Of a stretch of 7,244 nt of DNA, positions 6,850 through 7,244 are shown in pieces. Origin of the DNA: Acidobacteriota bacterium (GTDB taxonomy: Bacteria > Acidobacteriota > Holophagae > Thermotomaculales > Thermotomaculaceae); NCBI GenBank assembly GCA_015487755.1, contig WFPG01000285.1:1-7244 (forward strand), read 5' to 3'. A model generated the notes under the pieces. The model searched no databases, was not told the DNA's origin, and was given only the letters and a program-made list of their open reading frames with translations. The translations under genes were made by a program, and so were the position numbers. Each line of letters opens with the position of its first letter. Positions within the stretch are counted from its first letter, which is position 1.

Positions 6850-7203
6850 TTGATAAGAGTTTTCCCCTTTTAATGGCACAATGCAGATAAATTCAAGTTT
6901 ATCCCCTCTGTCTGCCCTGTATTGGTGAAGCGCGTTTTCAGGGACAAGGGCAATGCTTCCTTTTTCAACCTTGAACTCATTTCCCTCTAAAAAAAGAGTT
7001 CCCTTTCCTTCAAGCACAATGTTTATATGAACCCACGGGTGTGAGTGTTTCGGGGTATATCCTCCTTTTTCAAGGGAAAAAAGCCTCATGACATAGTCTT
7101 CCCACCCTTCTTTCGGGCCTATTAAAACCTTTTTTACAGCGTCTTTTAAATCAGTTCCCTCAATTTTAATCCCTTCAATTTTATCTATGTGCGACACAAA
7201 CAT
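6841..7203 (-). CDS. Small cupin metalloprotein with four-histidine site
   Basis: This 120-residue single-domain cupin is predicted to bind one divalent metal in a small beta-barrel. Cupin motif 1 is GGYTPKHSHPWVHINIVLEG, giving His53, His55 and His59; motif 2 is GSIALVPENALHQY, giving His93. The usual motif 1 glutamate is absent as a ligand and a third His takes its place. The same four-His pattern, the KRVLIG-like and VMRLF blocks and Cys107 in EFICIVP agree, from memory, with the Thermotoga maritima manganese cupin TM1459. That protein has been reported to cleave styrene-type alkenes oxidatively in vitro, with unknown natural role. No substrate can be named here. The start ATG (7203-7201) has GGAGG at 7214-7210, 6 nt upstream. 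It converges on the preceding gene with a 9-bp tail overlap and appears unrelated to the Pho operon. Confidence 0.85.
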   Translation of the reverse strand: MFVSHIDKIEGIKIEGTDLKDAVKKVLIGPKEGWEDYVMRLFSLEKGGYTPKHSHPWVHINIVLEGKGTLFLEGNEFKVEKGSIALVPENALHQYRADRGDKLEFICIVPLKGENSYQSK

Positions 7204-7244
7204 ACAACACCTCCGCTAATATTTTTATCAGGTTAAAATGACAA

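Noticed and set aside
6831..6863. AAAACT / AGTTTT inverted repeat as a bidirectional terminator
   Set aside because: The stem is six A/T-rich pairs with a long loop and no GC core, too weak to call.
7215..7244. Minus-strand promoter with TTGTCA (7244-7239) as -35 for the cupin
   Set aside because: The -10 at 16-17 bp spacing (TATTAG) would put the transcription start inside the ribosome binding site, and the window ends here, so the true promoter may lie outside.
1..7244. Mobile element, CRISPR, toxin-antitoxin or defence genes
   Set aside because: No terminal inverted repeats, transposase motifs, regular spacer arrays or small paired genes were seen; base and codon use look uniform across the window.

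Overview
This window carries a compact phosphate-acquisition (Pho/Pst) locus. It comes from an AT-rich, Gram-negative bacterium. The Gram-negative inference rests on a signal-peptide-bearing beta-barrel porin ending in Phe. Arginine is written mostly as AGG/AGA and isoleucine ATA is common, a bias often seen in thermophiles. The cupin at the right edge resembles a Thermotoga maritima protein. A deep-branching thermophilic lineage is therefore plausible, but I cannot name the organism.

Layout. 1-957: the 3' part of a PhoR-type sensor histidine kinase, cut by the window edge. 958-1042: a short regulatory gap with CTTAACA-type repeats on an 11-bp period, read as a Pho box, followed by a possible -10 and a strong ribosome binding site. 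1043-6308: one tightly packed plus-strand operon, porin-pstS-pstC-pstA-pstB-phoU, with gaps of 12 bp or less and one 4-bp overlap. 6309-6366: a short T/A-rich gap with an imperfect direct repeat. 6367-6849: an unrecognised small protein with one N-terminal membrane segment. 6841-7203 (minus strand): a small four-histidine cupin, converging on the previous gene and overlapping its end by 9 bp.

How it works together. The porin probably lets phosphate cross the outer membrane. PstS binds it in the periplasm, and PstC/PstA with the PstB ATPase move it inside. PhoU links the transporter to PhoR. A PhoB-type regulator, not in the window and probably encoded upstream, would bind the 958-999 repeats when phosphate is low.

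The Pst genes are conventional and intact. The less ordinary points are the porin as first gene of the pst operon, its alternating-arginine strand, the four-unit Pho-box-like array beginning at the phoR stop codon, the likely TTG start of pstC, and the unknown membrane-anchored protein after phoU. I found no mobile element, CRISPR array, tRNA or rRNA, and no clearly undescribed system.
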